Source: Massilia sp. erpn (GTDB lineage: Bacteria > Pseudomonadota > Gammaproteobacteria > Burkholderiales > Burkholderiaceae_D). From it: a DNA stretch of 64,000 nt. Shown here one piece after another: positions 26,131 through 34,613 of this stretch. Under the pieces are notes generated by a model, which ran no database searches, was not told where the DNA came from, and was given only the letters and a program-made list of their open reading frames with translations. Positions within the stretch are counted from its first letter, which is position 1. Each line of letters begins with the position of its first letter. The position numbers and the translations under genes are program-made. Location of the stretch: NCBI RefSeq assembly GCF_024400215.1, contig NZ_CP053748.1, positions 2,666,001 to 2,730,000 on the forward strand, given 5' to 3'.

Positions 26131-28872
26131 ATGCTCCCGAACGATAGCCAAAGGCCCGATCCCGATACTTTGCTGGCGCAAGTCCAGGCGCAGGAGCGCA
26201 AGCAGGCGCGCGGCAAATTGCGCATCTACTTTGGCGCCTCGGCCGGGGTGGGCAAGACCTATGCGATGCTGTCGGCCGCGCGCAAATACGCGGCCGGCGG
26301 CGGCCAGGTGCTGGTGGGCGTGGTGGAAACCCACGGCCGCAGCGAAACCGCCGCCCTGGCCGACGGCCTGGAACTGCTGCCGCAACGCCGCATCGAATAT
26401 CGCGGCAAGACGCTGGGCGAATTCGACCTGGACGCAGCCCTGGAACGCCGCCCGCCGCTGATCCTGATGGACGAGCTGGCGCATTCCAACGCGCCCGGCT
26501 CGCGCCACCCCAAGCGCTGGCAGGACGTGGACGAGTTGCTGGAAGCCGGCATCGATGTATACACCACCGTCAACGTCCAGCATCTGGAAAGCCTGAACGA
26601 TGTGGTGGGTGGCATCACCGGCATCCAGGTCAGCGAGACCGTGCCGGACACCGTGTTTGACGCTGCCGACGAGGTGGTGCTGGTGGATATCCCGGCCGAT
26701 GAGTTGCTGGCGCGGCTAAAGGGCGGCAAGGTTTATCAGGCGCCGCAAGCCGAACGCGCCTCCAGGAATTTTTTCCGCAAAGGCAATCTGATCGCCCTGC
26801 GCGAGCTGGCGCTGCGCCGCACCGCCGACCGGGTGGAAGACGATGTGCGCGCCTACCGTGTCGAACAATCGATCGACGCCATCTGGAAAACCGGGGCCGC
26901 GCTGCTGGCTTGCGTCGGCCCGCGTCCCGGCTGCGAGCAGGTGGTGCGCAGCACGGCGCGCCTGGCCGGCCAGCTGGGTACGGCCTGGCATGCGATTTAT
27001 GTGGAAACGCCGGCCTTGCAGCGCCTGCCCGCCGCCGAGCGCGAACGCATCCTGAAAACCCTGAAGCTGGCCGAGGATCTGGGCGCCACCACGGCCGTGC
27101 TGTCCGGCAGCGATATCGCGGCGGCGGCGGTGGATTATGCGCGCAGCCATAACCTGTCCAAGATCACCCTGGGACGCGGCCACCGCACTTGGCCCTGGCG
27201 CCGCTCGCATATCAAGAGCATGGCCGCGCATGCGCCGGACATCGACCTGATCGAGTTGGGCGGCAGCGCCGTCGAGCGCGCGGTGGACCGTTCCGGAGCC
27301 TCGGCCGAGGCGGAGATGGAGCGGGAGCAGGGCGCCCGGGCGCTGGCGCTGTCCTATGCCTGGGCTGGCGCAGCCAGTCTGGCTGCCGCCTTGCTGGCCA
27401 CGCCCATGGTGGCCTATCTCGATCTGGCGAATATCGCCATGCTCTTCATGCTGGTGGTGGTGCTGGTGGCGGTGCGCTGGGGGCGCGGTCCATCGGTGCT
27501 GGCGACCTGCGTCAGCGTGGCCTGCTTCGACTTCTTCTTCGTACCGCCGCGCTTCAATTTCGCCGTCTCCGATTTCCAGTACCTGATCACCTTCGGCGTG
27601 ATGCTGGCCGTGGGCCTGATCACCGGCCACCTGACGGCGGGCCTGCGCTTCCAGGCGCGCGTTGCCTCCCACCGCGAAGCGCGTTCGCGCGCCCTCTACG
27701 AGTTTGCCCGCGAAATGTCGGGCGCTCTGCAAACCGAGCAGATTTTCGACACCACGCGCAGCTTCATCCAGAGCACCTTCCGCGCCCGCGCCACCCTGCT
27801 GTTGCCGGACGACGAAGGCCGCTTGCAGCCGCCAGCCGGCGGTGCGGCAGGCGACGCGCCACGCGCCGAGATCGACAGCGGCATCGCCCAATGGGCTTTC
27901 GACCATGCGGAAAGCGCCGGCCTGGGAACGGACACCTTGCCGGCCAGCCCGATTTTCTACATGCCGCTGGTGGCGCCGATGCGCACGCGCGGCGTGCTGG
28001 CCATCGAGCCGGAAAGGCGGCGCTGGATACTGATTCCCGAACAGCGGCAGCAGCTTGACACCTTCGCCGCCCTGGCCGCGATTGCGCTGGAGCGCGTGCA
28101 CTACATCGAAGTGGCGCAGCAAGCCCTGGTCAATATGGAGTCCGAACGCCTGCGCAACTCCCTGCTGGCGGCCCTGTCGCACGATCTGCGCACGCCGCTG
28201 ACTTCCCTGGTCGGCCTGTCCGAATCGCTGGCCGGTTCGCGCCCGCCGCTATCGCCGCCGCAGCTGGCCCTGGCCGGCTCCCTGCACGATGAAGCCCTGC
28301 GCATGAGCACCCTGGTCTCGAATCTGCTGGATATGGCGCGCATCCAGAGCGGCGAAGTCAAATTCAATCTGCAATGGCAGCCGCTGGAAGAGGTGGTGGG
28401 CAGCGCCCTGCGCGCCAGCGCCCTGCAGCTGAAAGAGCACAAGGTGAGCACCCAGCTGCCTTATGAGCTGCCGCTGCTGCGCTTTGACGCCGTGCTGATC
28501 GAGCGCGTGCTGTGCAATCTGCTGGAAAACGCGGCCAAGTACACGCCGCCTGGTTCGCGCATCGTGGTCGCGGCCGAGCTGCATGGCTTGTGGGCGCGCG
28601 TCCTCGTGTACGATGACGGTCCCGGCCTGCCGCATGGACGCGAAGAAGCCATCTTTGAAAAATTCACGCGCGGCGAGCGCGAATCGGCCAAGCCCGGCGT
28701 GGGACTGGGCCTGGCGATCTGCCGTGCCATCGTGGAAGCCCATGGCGGCAAGATCGACGCGACCGCTTCGCCGCTGGGCGGCGCCGCCTTCGCCTTCACC
28801 CTGCCGCTGGGAACCCCGCCCGCCATGCCGGAAGACGGCGGCGCCGGCCAAATGGAAAGCATGACTGAATGA
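26131..28872 (+). CDS. kdpD: K+-sensing histidine kinase KdpD
   Basis: 913 residues from the ATG at 26131; a TTG at 26125 in frame is an alternative, and neither has a clear ribosome site. The N-terminal KdpD domain begins GKLRIYFGASAGVGKTYAM (Walker A) with DELAHSNAPGSRHPKRW (Walker B-like). A Usp-like domain spans about residues 245-365, then four membrane spans (about 405-500), a GAF domain (about 525-660), and the kinase core with phospho-acceptor H684 in ALSHDLRTPL. N, G1 and G2 boxes follow (NLLENAAKYTP, DDGPGLP, GVGLGLAICRAIV). It controls KdpE phosphorylation in response to K+ limitation. The stop overlaps kdpE (ATGA). Confidence 0.96.
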   Translation: MLPNDSQRPDPDTLLAQVQAQERKQARGKLRIYFGASAGVGKTYAMLSAARKYAAGGGQVLVGVVETHGRSETAALADGLELLPQRRIEYRGKTLGEFDLDAALERRPPLILMDELAHSNAPGSRHPKRWQDVDELLEAGIDVYTTVNVQHLESLNDVVGGITGIQVSETVPDTVFDAADEVVLVDIPADELLARLKGGKVYQAPQAERASRNFFRKGNLIALRELALRRTADRVEDDVRAYRVEQSIDAIWKTGAALLACVGPRPGCEQVVRSTARLAGQLGTAWHAIYVETPALQRLPAAERERILKTLKLAEDLGATTAVLSGSDIAAAAVDYARSHNLSKITLGRGHRTWPWRRSHIKSMAAHAPDIDLIELGGSAVERAVDRSGASAEAEMEREQGARALALSYAWAGAASLAAALLATPMVAYLDLANIAMLFMLVVVLVAVRWGRGPSVLATCVSVACFDFFFVPPRFNFAVSDFQYLITFGVMLAVGLITGHLTAGLRFQARVASHREARSRALYEFAREMSGALQTEQIFDTTRSFIQSTFRARATLLLPDDEGRLQPPAGGAAGDAPRAEIDSGIAQWAFDHAESAGLGTDTLPASPIFYMPLVAPMRTRGVLAIEPERRRWILIPEQRQQLDTFAALAAIALERVHYIEVAQQALVNMESERLRNSLLAALSHDLRTPLTSLVGLSESLAGSRPPLSPPQLALAGSLHDEALRMSTLVSNLLDMARIQSGEVKFNLQWQPLEEVVGSALRASALQLKEHKVSTQLPYELPLLRFDAVLIERVLCNLLENAAKYTPPGSRIVVAAELHGLWARVLVYDDGPGLPHGREEAIFEKFTRGERESAKPGVGLGLAICRAIVEAHGGKIDATASPLGGAAFAFTLPLGTPPAMPEDGGAGQMESMTE

Positions 28873-29579
28873 ATACGCATTTGAACGAGACCCCGCCCAC
28901 CGCTCTGCTGGTGGAAGACGAGCCGCAGATCCGCCGCTTCGTGCGCGCCGCGCTGGAAGAGGAGGGCTGGCAGGTGCACGAATCGGCCAGCATGCAGCGC
29001 GGCCTGATCGACGCCGGCACGCGCAAGCCCGACCTGATCGTGCTCGATCTTGGCCTGCCCGATGGTGATGGCATCGATTTCATCGGAGATATCCGCAAAT
29101 GGTCGAATGTGCCGGTGATCGTGCTCTCGGCCCGCGTCAATGAGGCCGACAAGATCCGTGCCCTGGATGCGGGCGCCGACGATTACCTGAGCAAGCCTTT
29201 CGGTGTGGGCGAGCTGCTGGCACGCGTGCGCGCCACCTTGCGCCGCCAGCGCCAGCCCCAGGCCGACAAGGCGGGACTGGTGCATTTCGGCGATGTGGCG
29301 GTGGATTTGCAGAACCGCCGCGTCAGCAAGGGCGGCGAGAATGTGCACCTGACGCCGACCGAATACCGCCTGCTCTCGGTCTTGGTCAGCAATGCGGGAC
29401 GGGTGATGACCAATCCCCAGCTGCTGCGCGCCGTGTGGGGGCCGGCGCAGTCGGAGAACGGCCACTATCTGCGCATCTATATGGGCCATCTGCGCCACAA
29501 GCTGGAAGACGATCCCACCCAGCCCAAATACCTGCTGACGGAAACGGCGGTCGGCTACCGACTGCTTTTGCCCGTCTGA
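28869..29579 (+). CDS. kdpE: response regulator KdpE
   Basis: 236 residues of the OmpR/PhoB type. The receiver domain (residues 10-125) has acidic pair EDE near 16-18, phospho-acceptor D60 in LIVLDLGLPDGDG, and Lys in YLSKPFGVGELLARV. The winged-helix domain follows with VHLTPTEYRLLSVLVSNAGRVMT and RIYMGHLRHKLEDDP, ending TETAVGYRLL. It activates kdpFABC. The proposed targets are the TTTACA arrays at 21255 and 19662. The end abuts the convergent VWA gene with no spacer, so no terminator sits between them. Confidence 0.96.
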   Translation: MNTHLNETPPTALLVEDEPQIRRFVRAALEEEGWQVHESASMQRGLIDAGTRKPDLIVLDLGLPDGDGIDFIGDIRKWSNVPVIVLSARVNEADKIRALDAGADDYLSKPFGVGELLARVRATLRRQRQPQADKAGLVHFGDVAVDLQNRRVSKGGENVHLTPTEYRLLSVLVSNAGRVMTNPQLLRAVWGPAQSENGHYLRIYMGHLRHKLEDDPTQPKYLLTETAVGYRLLLPV

Positions 29580-30749
29580 CTATTTGCTGAGCGTGCGCAT
29601 GGCGCGCTCCAGCCCTTCCAGTGTGACCGGGTACATGCGGTTGTTCATCAGCTGGCGCAGGATGGCGATCGACTGCCGGTACTGCCACAAGCCTTCCGGC
29701 TCGGGATTCAGCCAGATCGCCTTGGGGAAGGCATTGGTGAAGCGCGTGATCCACTCCGACCCGGCTTCCTCGTTGTTGTACTCGACCGAACCGCCCGGCT
29801 GCAGGATTTCGTAGGGACTCATGGTGGCGTCGCCGACGAAAATCAGCTTGGTGTCCGGCGTGTACTTGCGCAGCACGTCCCAGGTGGGGAAGCGCTCGGC
29901 GTTGCGGCGGCGGTTGTTCTTCCACAGATAGTCGTAGACGCAGTTGTGGAAGTAGAAGAATTCCATATTCTTGAATTCCGTCTTGGCCGCCGAGAACAGC
30001 TCCTCGGTGCGCTCGATATGGTCGTCCATGGTGCCGCCCACATCGAACAGCATCAGCACTTTCACATTGTTCTTGCGCTCCGGCTGCATCTTGATATCGA
30101 GGTAGCCGGCGTTATTGGCCGTGGCGCGGATGGTCTGGTCCAGCGCCAGTTCCTCGGCCGCGCCCTGGCGCGCGAAACGGCGCAGGCGGCGCAGCGCCAC
30201 CTTGATATTGCGCGTGCCCAGTTCGCGTTCCGAATCGTAATCCTTGTAGGCGCGCTGCTCCCAGACTTTGACGGCGGTGCGGTTGCCGCCCTTGCCGCCG
30301 ATGCGCACGCCCTCCGGATTGGTGCCGCCATGGCCGAAGGGCGAAGTGCCGCCTGTGCCGATCCACTTGCTGCCGCCTTCGTGGCGCTCCTTCTGTTCCT
30401 TCAGCAGCTCGGCCAGGCGGTCCATCAGCTCGTCGTAGCCGAATTTCTCCAGCGCGGCGATCTGCTCCGGCGTCAGTTCGCGCTTCATGCGCTGCAGCAG
30501 CCAGTCCAGCGGAATCTCGCCCTTGGTGTCGAAAGCGGCGTTGATGCCCTTGAAGTAGTGGGCGAAGGCGCGGTCGAACTTGTCGAAATGGGCCTCGTCC
30601 TTCACCAGCGTCAGGCGCGCAAGATAATAGAAATCGTCCATCGAACTGTCGATGACGTTTTTCTCCATCGCCTCCAGCAGCGTCAGGAATTCCTTGATGG
30701 TGACGGGAACCTTGGCCTCTTTCAGCGTGAAGAAGAAATCGATCAGCAT
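29580..30749 (-). CDS. VWA-domain protein (CoxE/COG3825-like) partnered with a MoxR ATPase
   Basis: About 389 residues from the ATG at 30749 (MLIDFFFTLKEAKVPVTIKEF); a longer frame to 30800 would run deep into the upstream gene. The C-terminal half is a von Willebrand A domain with VKVLMLFDVGGTMDDHIERT (MIDAS, here D-x-G-G-T rather than D-x-S-x-S), KLIFVGDATMSPYEIL and FPKAIWLNPEPEGLWQY. The middle carries a Gly-rich stretch (GTGGTSPFGHGGTNPEG). Such proteins work with MoxR AAA+ ATPases as metal-insertion or assembly chaperones. The start overlaps the upstream acetyltransferase stop by 7 bp, and the MoxR gene is two genes upstream. The client is unknown. Confidence 0.88.
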   Translation of the reverse strand: MLIDFFFTLKEAKVPVTIKEFLTLLEAMEKNVIDSSMDDFYYLARLTLVKDEAHFDKFDRAFAHYFKGINAAFDTKGEIPLDWLLQRMKRELTPEQIAALEKFGYDELMDRLAELLKEQKERHEGGSKWIGTGGTSPFGHGGTNPEGVRIGGKGGNRTAVKVWEQRAYKDYDSERELGTRNIKVALRRLRRFARQGAAEELALDQTIRATANNAGYLDIKMQPERKNNVKVLMLFDVGGTMDDHIERTEELFSAAKTEFKNMEFFYFHNCVYDYLWKNNRRRNAERFPTWDVLRKYTPDTKLIFVGDATMSPYEILQPGGSVEYNNEEAGSEWITRFTNAFPKAIWLNPEPEGLWQYRQSIAILRQLMNNRMYPVTLEGLERAMRTLSK

Positions 30750-31333
30750 GAACGTCCCCGCGCCAGACGGTATTCCAGATGGGCTTTCACCTGCGGCCAT
30801 TCACCGCGCGCGATGCTGTACATGACGGTATCGCGCACCGTGCCGTCGCGCCGCAGCGCATGGTGGCGCAGCACGCCGTCCTTCTTCGCGCCCAGGCGCT
30901 CGATCGCGTTCTGCGAGGCGTGGTTGAAGATATCGGTGCGGAAGCCGACCAGCTCATAGCCCTTGTCGAAGGCATGGGCCAGCAGCATCAGTTTGCAGCT
31001 GCTGTTGACGTGGCTGCGCTGCACGCTTTTCGCATACCAGGTATAGCCGATCTCGATGCGGCCGATGAGCGGATCGATATCGTGCAGGCTGGTGCAGCCG
31101 ATGACTTTATCGCTGGCGATGTCGATCACCGCGAACGCCAGGCGGGAAGGGCGCATCTCCAGCGCGGTGGCGATGTACTGCTCGGTGTTCTCCGGTTCCG
31201 GCACCGACGTGATGCGCAGCTTCCACAGTTCGCCATCGCTGGCGGCGGCACGCAGGCCATCGGTGTGGCGCGGCTGCAGCGGCTCCAGGCGCACGCCGTT
31301 CAGCTCCAGCGTGACGGGGCTTATCTCTCTCAT
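30743..31333 (-). CDS. GNAT acetyltransferase, RimJ/RimL-like
   Basis: 196 residues: VTLELNGVRLEPLQPRHTDGL start, then IGCTSLHDIDPLIGRIEIGYTWYAKSVQRSHVNS, and LGAKKDGVLRHHALRRDGTVRD, a layout typical of RimJ/RimL N-terminal-residue or small-molecule acetyltransferases. The acetyl-CoA loop is poorly conserved (QRSHVNS instead of the RGxGxA form), as in several members of this subfamily. It is wedged between the MoxR and VWA genes with overlaps at both ends (1 bp upstream, 7 bp downstream), so it is co-translated with them. Whether it acts on the same system is open. Confidence 0.85.
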   Translation of the reverse strand: MREISPVTLELNGVRLEPLQPRHTDGLRAAASDGELWKLRITSVPEPENTEQYIATALEMRPSRLAFAVIDIASDKVIGCTSLHDIDPLIGRIEIGYTWYAKSVQRSHVNSSCKLMLLAHAFDKGYELVGFRTDIFNHASQNAIERLGAKKDGVLRHHALRRDGTVRDTVMYSIARGEWPQVKAHLEYRLARGRSC

Positions 31334-32199
31334 CAGCGGTTCGTCCTCGACATGAATACCAGGCGTTCGAACAGGTGCACGTCCTGCTCGTTTTTCAGCA
31401 GGGCGCCGTGCAGCGGCGGCACGATGGCCTTGGCATCCTTGCTGCGCAGGGCTTCGGGCGGAATGTCCTCGGCCAGCAGCAGTTTGAGCCAGTCCAGGAA
31501 TTCCGAGGTGGACGGCTTCTTCTTCAGGCCCGGCACATCGCGCACCTCGTAGAAGGTTTGCAGGGCCTGGGCCAGCAGCTCCTGCTTCAAGTTCGGATAG
31601 TGGACCTTGACGATAGCTTCCATCGTTTCCTTGTCCGGGAACTTAATATAGTGGAAGAAGCAGCGGCGCAGGAAAGCGTCCGGCAGCTCCTTCTCGTTAT
31701 TGGAGGTGATGATGACCAGCGGGCGGTGCTTGGCCGTCACCATCTCCCGCGTCTCGTAGACATAGAACTCCATGCGATCGAGTTCGCGCAGCAGATCGTT
31801 GGGGAACTCGATATCGGCCTTGTCGATCTCGTCGATCAGCAGTACCACCGGTTCCGGCGCCGTGAAGGCTTGCCACAGTACGCCCTTGACGATGTAGTTA
31901 TGGATATCGCGCACGCGTTCGTCGCCGAGCTGGGAGTCGCGTAAACGAGACACTGCATCATATTCATATAGACCTTGCTGGGCCTTGGTGGTGGACTTGA
32001 TATGCCACTGCATCAGCGGCATATCCAGCGCGGCCGCCACTTCCTCGGCCAGCATGGTTTTGCCGGTGCCCGGTTCGCCCTTGATCAGCAAGGGACGCTG
32101 CAGCGTCAAGGCCGCATTCACGGCCAGTTTCAGGTCGCCGGTGGCGACGTAGTTGGCGGAACCCTCGAAACGGGCGTTAGGACCAGAAGGTGGATGCAT
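31333..32199 (-). CDS. MoxR-family AAA+ ATPase
   Basis: 288 residues. Walker A GEPGTGKTMLAEEVA is near residue 40, Walker B VVLLIDEIDKADIEF near 120, sensor 1 PLVIITSNNEKELPDAFLRRC near 160 (with the arginine finger), and a lid domain after about 190. The family uses ATP to remodel or insert metals into partner proteins carrying VWA domains, and such a partner is encoded downstream. It is the first gene of a three-gene operon (MoxR, GNAT, VWA); its stop overlaps the next start by one base. Confidence 0.93.
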   Translation of the reverse strand: MHPPSGPNARFEGSANYVATGDLKLAVNAALTLQRPLLIKGEPGTGKTMLAEEVAAALDMPLMQWHIKSTTKAQQGLYEYDAVSRLRDSQLGDERVRDIHNYIVKGVLWQAFTAPEPVVLLIDEIDKADIEFPNDLLRELDRMEFYVYETREMVTAKHRPLVIITSNNEKELPDAFLRRCFFHYIKFPDKETMEAIVKVHYPNLKQELLAQALQTFYEVRDVPGLKKKPSTSEFLDWLKLLLAEDIPPEALRSKDAKAIVPPLHGALLKNEQDVHLFERLVFMSRTNR

Positions 32200-32394
32200 G
32201 GGGTGGATTTCTCGGTAAAAGTCGGATTTTCCGAGTATATGCCAGAACCGGAGAGGGGGCGTGGGAGGGTAGTTCTAATGTGGACGTTATGAATCTTCCT
32301 AGGTTAGAATCGCGAATTGCTAGTACATAGATCAAGGTTTCTTAAAATAAATTTGCGTTACTGGAACTAATCCCCACGGATCACTACCAACACC

Positions 32395-32730
32395 ATGAAA
32401 AAACTCTTTGCACTCCTCGTGCTCGCCGGCATCACCCAGGCTGCCGCTGCGGCGGACATCGTTGGAAACGCCAAGGCCGCCCCAGCCAAGATCGAAATGT
32501 GTATCGGTTGCCACGGTATCCCAGGCTACAAAGCAACGTTCCCGGAAGTGTTTCAGGTGCCGATGATCGGTGGCCAATCCGCTAAATTTATCGAAAACGC
32601 GCTGCAAGGCTACAAGAAGGGCGAGCGCAAGCATCCCTCGATGAAGGGCATCGCCGTCAGCCTGTCCGATCAGGACATCGCCGACATCGCTGCGTACTAC
32701 TCGCAGCAAACCGCCACCAAGCAGAAATGA
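32395..32730 (+). CDS. periplasmic monohaem cytochrome c
   Basis: 111 residues with signal peptide cleaved after about residue 20 (TQAAAAAD). The haem site is CIGCH at C36, C39, H40. The axial methionine is probably in HPSM, within GYKKGERKHPSMKGIAVSLSDQDIADIAAYY, the C-terminal helix pattern of class I cytochromes such as c553 or c5. It acts as a periplasmic electron carrier. A second cytochrome gene starts 8 bp after the stop. No oxidase gene is near, so the redox partner is unknown. Confidence 0.92.
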   Translation: MKKLFALLVLAGITQAAAAADIVGNAKAAPAKIEMCIGCHGIPGYKATFPEVFQVPMIGGQSAKFIENALQGYKKGERKHPSMKGIAVSLSDQDIADIAAYYSQQTATKQK

Positions 32731-32738
32731 GGCCAGCC

Positions 32739-33083
32739 ATGATGAAAAAACTGACGATCGCCCTGTTCTGCTCCGCCATGTCCCTGAGCGCCGCCGCTGC
32801 CGGCAACATCACCGCCGGCAAGGCCCTGGCCGAGAAATACAACTGCGCCAGCTGCCACGGCAAAGATTTCAACAGCCCGATCGACCAAAGCTATCCCAAA
32901 TTGGCCGGCCAGCACCGCGACTACCTGGAGCACGCCCTGACCGCCTACAAGCGCGGCGACGGCGCCAATGGCCGCAGCAACGCCATCATGACCGGCCAGG
33001 TCAAGCCGCTGAGCAACCAGGACATCAAAGACCTCGCCGCCTATCTGCACAGTCTGCCTGGCACCCTGGTGATCTCCCGCTGA
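32739..33083 (+). CDS. periplasmic monohaem cytochrome c, second of a pair
   Basis: About 114 residues from the ATG at 32739; an ATG at 32727 lies before the GAGG ribosome site and is less likely. The signal peptide ends AAAAG. The haem motif is CASCH (C36, C39, H40), followed by YPKLAGQHRDYLEHALTAYKRGD, NAIM (probable axial Met) and LSNQDIKDLAAYLHSLPG. It resembles the first cytochrome in plan and is probably co-transcribed with it; a strong terminator follows. Confidence 0.92.
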   Translation: MMKKLTIALFCSAMSLSAAAAGNITAGKALAEKYNCASCHGKDFNSPIDQSYPKLAGQHRDYLEHALTAYKRGDGANGRSNAIMTGQVKPLSNQDIKDLAAYLHSLPGTLVISR

Positions 33084-33105
33084 CCCCGTCTCCGGACAAA
33101 AAACA

Positions 33106-33133
33106 AAGCCCGCAAACTCCGCGGGCTTTTTTT
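33106..33133 (+). terminator. rho-independent terminator after the cytochrome pair
   Basis: AAGCCCGC / GCGGGCTT stem with a 7-base loop, followed by a run of seven Ts, 23 bp after the stop codon. Confidence 0.9.
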
Positions 33134-33141
33134 CGTTTGCG

Positions 33142-33257
33142 CCAAATCAAACAATGTCCACCCTGGTGTCAGGCACCACGGTCGGACATTTGCTGATCCA
33201 GATCAAAGAATGTCCGGTGCTGGTGCCTGACACCAGGGTGGACATTTTTTGCGATTT
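33142..33257. repeat. long double-cruciform repeat, copy 2 (type A)
   Basis: A 116-bp inverted repeat between the cytochrome terminator and the DUF1841 stop codon (2 bp away). It has the same outer core (CACCCTGGTGTCAGGCAC) and inner GTCGGACATT-type arms as the copy at 14161. The centre reads TTGATCTGGATCAG on the minus strand, so the element is inverted or its centre flipped relative to copy 1. Confidence 0.85.
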
Positions 33258-33258
33258 A

Positions 33259-33684
33259 TCAAAGGCGGCGGCGGATGGCTTCGACGTAGGCGGCGCCGTC
33301 GGGCGGCAGGCCTTGGCGCTGGGAGTTCCAGATCATCTCGCCCAGGCATTCCATGATGATGTGGTGGGCTTCGTGCTCGGAGTCGAGCTTGCGCGCCAGG
33401 GTCTGGAAGGCGTCGCGGATGCCGCGCGGCTGGTCGATGGAGACTTGTTCGGCAATCGATAAGTGCATCGACAGGTGCAGGAAGGGATTGGCTTGTCCGC
33501 CTTCGACCGAGTAGTCGCGCGCAATCGCGGCTTCGGCGTCGCTCAGTGCTTCATCGTATTCGGGGTGCTGCTGGACCCAGTCCTGGGCCATGGCTTCGAG
33601 CGGGGTCAGGATTTCGCGCGCGCGCTGTTTGCGGAATACTTCGCAGAAGAAGCGGCGGACGTCGTGGGAGGAGGGCGTGAACAT
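33259..33684 (-). CDS. DUF1841-family protein
   Basis: About 141 residues from the ATG at 33684 (MFTPSSHDVRRFFCEVFRKQ); a frame extension to 33711 is Ala-rich and unlikely. Conserved blocks of the family: LTPLEAMAQDWVQQHPEY, NPFLHLSMHLSIAEQVSIDQP, HEAHHIIMECLGEMIW. The His-rich helices (HLSMH, EAHH...E) could bind a metal, but no activity is known to me. It is a small cytoplasmic protein widespread in betaproteobacteria. There is no clear ribosome site, so the start is uncertain. Confidence 0.8.
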   Translation of the reverse strand: MFTPSSHDVRRFFCEVFRKQRAREILTPLEAMAQDWVQQHPEYDEALSDAEAAIARDYSVEGGQANPFLHLSMHLSIAEQVSIDQPRGIRDAFQTLARKLDSEHEAHHIIMECLGEMIWNSQRQGLPPDGAAYVEAIRRRL

Positions 33685-33734
33685 GGCGGCGGCGGGAACG
33701 GCAAAAAGCAAAGCCGCTTATTGTACCCGTAAAT

Positions 33735-33761
33735 AAAAACGGACAGCCTGGGCTGTCCGTT
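33735..33761 (-). terminator. rho-independent terminator of rppH
   Basis: On the minus strand an 11-bp perfect stem (AACGGACAGCC / GGCTGTCCGTT, 2-base loop) is followed by TTTATTT, 4 bp after the rppH stop. Confidence 0.9.
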
Positions 33762-33765
33762 CTGC

Positions 33766-34410
33766 TTACTTCTCTGCGGGGACCACGAGGCTGGCTTCCT
33801 CGCAGGGCGCCGCAATCTGCACGGCGGCTGCCTGCTGGTTGCGGTTGCCGCCGCCGCCGTTGCTGCCGCCACCGCCGCCCTGGCGCTGGCCATGCGGCTG
33901 GCGCAGGTAGCGCGAGGTGTGGCGGTTGCCGTGCGCCGGCCAGGTCAGGAAGCGCGACAGCTCCTGCAGGGCGCGCTGATACACTTCGCGCTTGAATTCG
34001 ATCACCACGTCCAGCGGCACCCAATAGTCATGCCAGCGCCAGGCGTCGAATTCCGGATGGTCGGTCAGACGCAGATTCACGTCGTTGTCGCGCGCGCACA
34101 TGCGCAGCAGGAACCAGATCTGTTTCTGGCCGCGGTAGTGGCCGCGGATTTCCCGCTTGATGAAATGATCCGGCACCTCGTAGCGCAGCCAGTCGCGCGT
34201 GCGCCCCACAATTTTCACGTGCTCGGGACGTAAACCTATCTCCTCCTCCAACTCCCGGTACATCGCCTGCTCGGGCGTTTCTCCGTACTTGATGCCGCCT
34301 TGCGGAAACTGCCATGAGTGCTCGCGCACCCGCTTGCCCCACCACACCTCGTTATGGGCGTTGAGCAGGATGATGCCGACGTTGGGGCGAAACCCTTCCC
34401 GATCGAGCAT
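33766..34410 (-). CDS. rppH: RNA pyrophosphohydrolase (Nudix)
   Basis: About 214 residues from ATG 34410 ([22 protein letters not shown]), with GAGGTG just upstream. The Nudix box is complete: [23 protein letters not shown], with REL and EExGL spaced correctly, around residues 36-58. RppH removes pyrophosphate from 5'-triphosphorylated mRNA and so starts decay. The catalytic core ends near residue 155. The remaining 60 residues form a Gly/Asn/Gln-rich tail ([14 protein letters not shown]) of unknown role, common in betaproteobacterial RppH. It diverges from proS, an arrangement often seen in this group. Confidence 0.95.
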   Translation of the reverse strand: MLDREGFRPNVGIILLNAHNEVWWGKRVREHSWQFPQGGIKYGETPEQAMYRELEEEIGLRPEHVKIVGRTRDWLRYEVPDHFIKREIRGHYRGQKQIWFLLRMCARDNDVNLRLTDHPEFDAWRWHDYWVPLDVVIEFKREVYQRALQELSRFLTWPAHGNRHTSRYLRQPHGQRQGGGGGSNGGGGNRNQQAAAVQIAAPCEEASLVVPAEK

Positions 34411-34613
34411 ATTGCACCTCAAACTTTCTGCGGCAGCGCGTCTTTCTTACATTTTTGCCCACAAAATGGCCCACCAGCCAGGCTTTCGGGGTACGAAAGC
34501 GGCCGGAGGGCCTGCAAATGCACGCATTTGTATAAAGATTGGACGCATCAGCCAGCTAATCCTTTAAAATTAGGTTGATTATAACCCTCTCTTTTTAAAA
34601 AGAATTCATCGTC

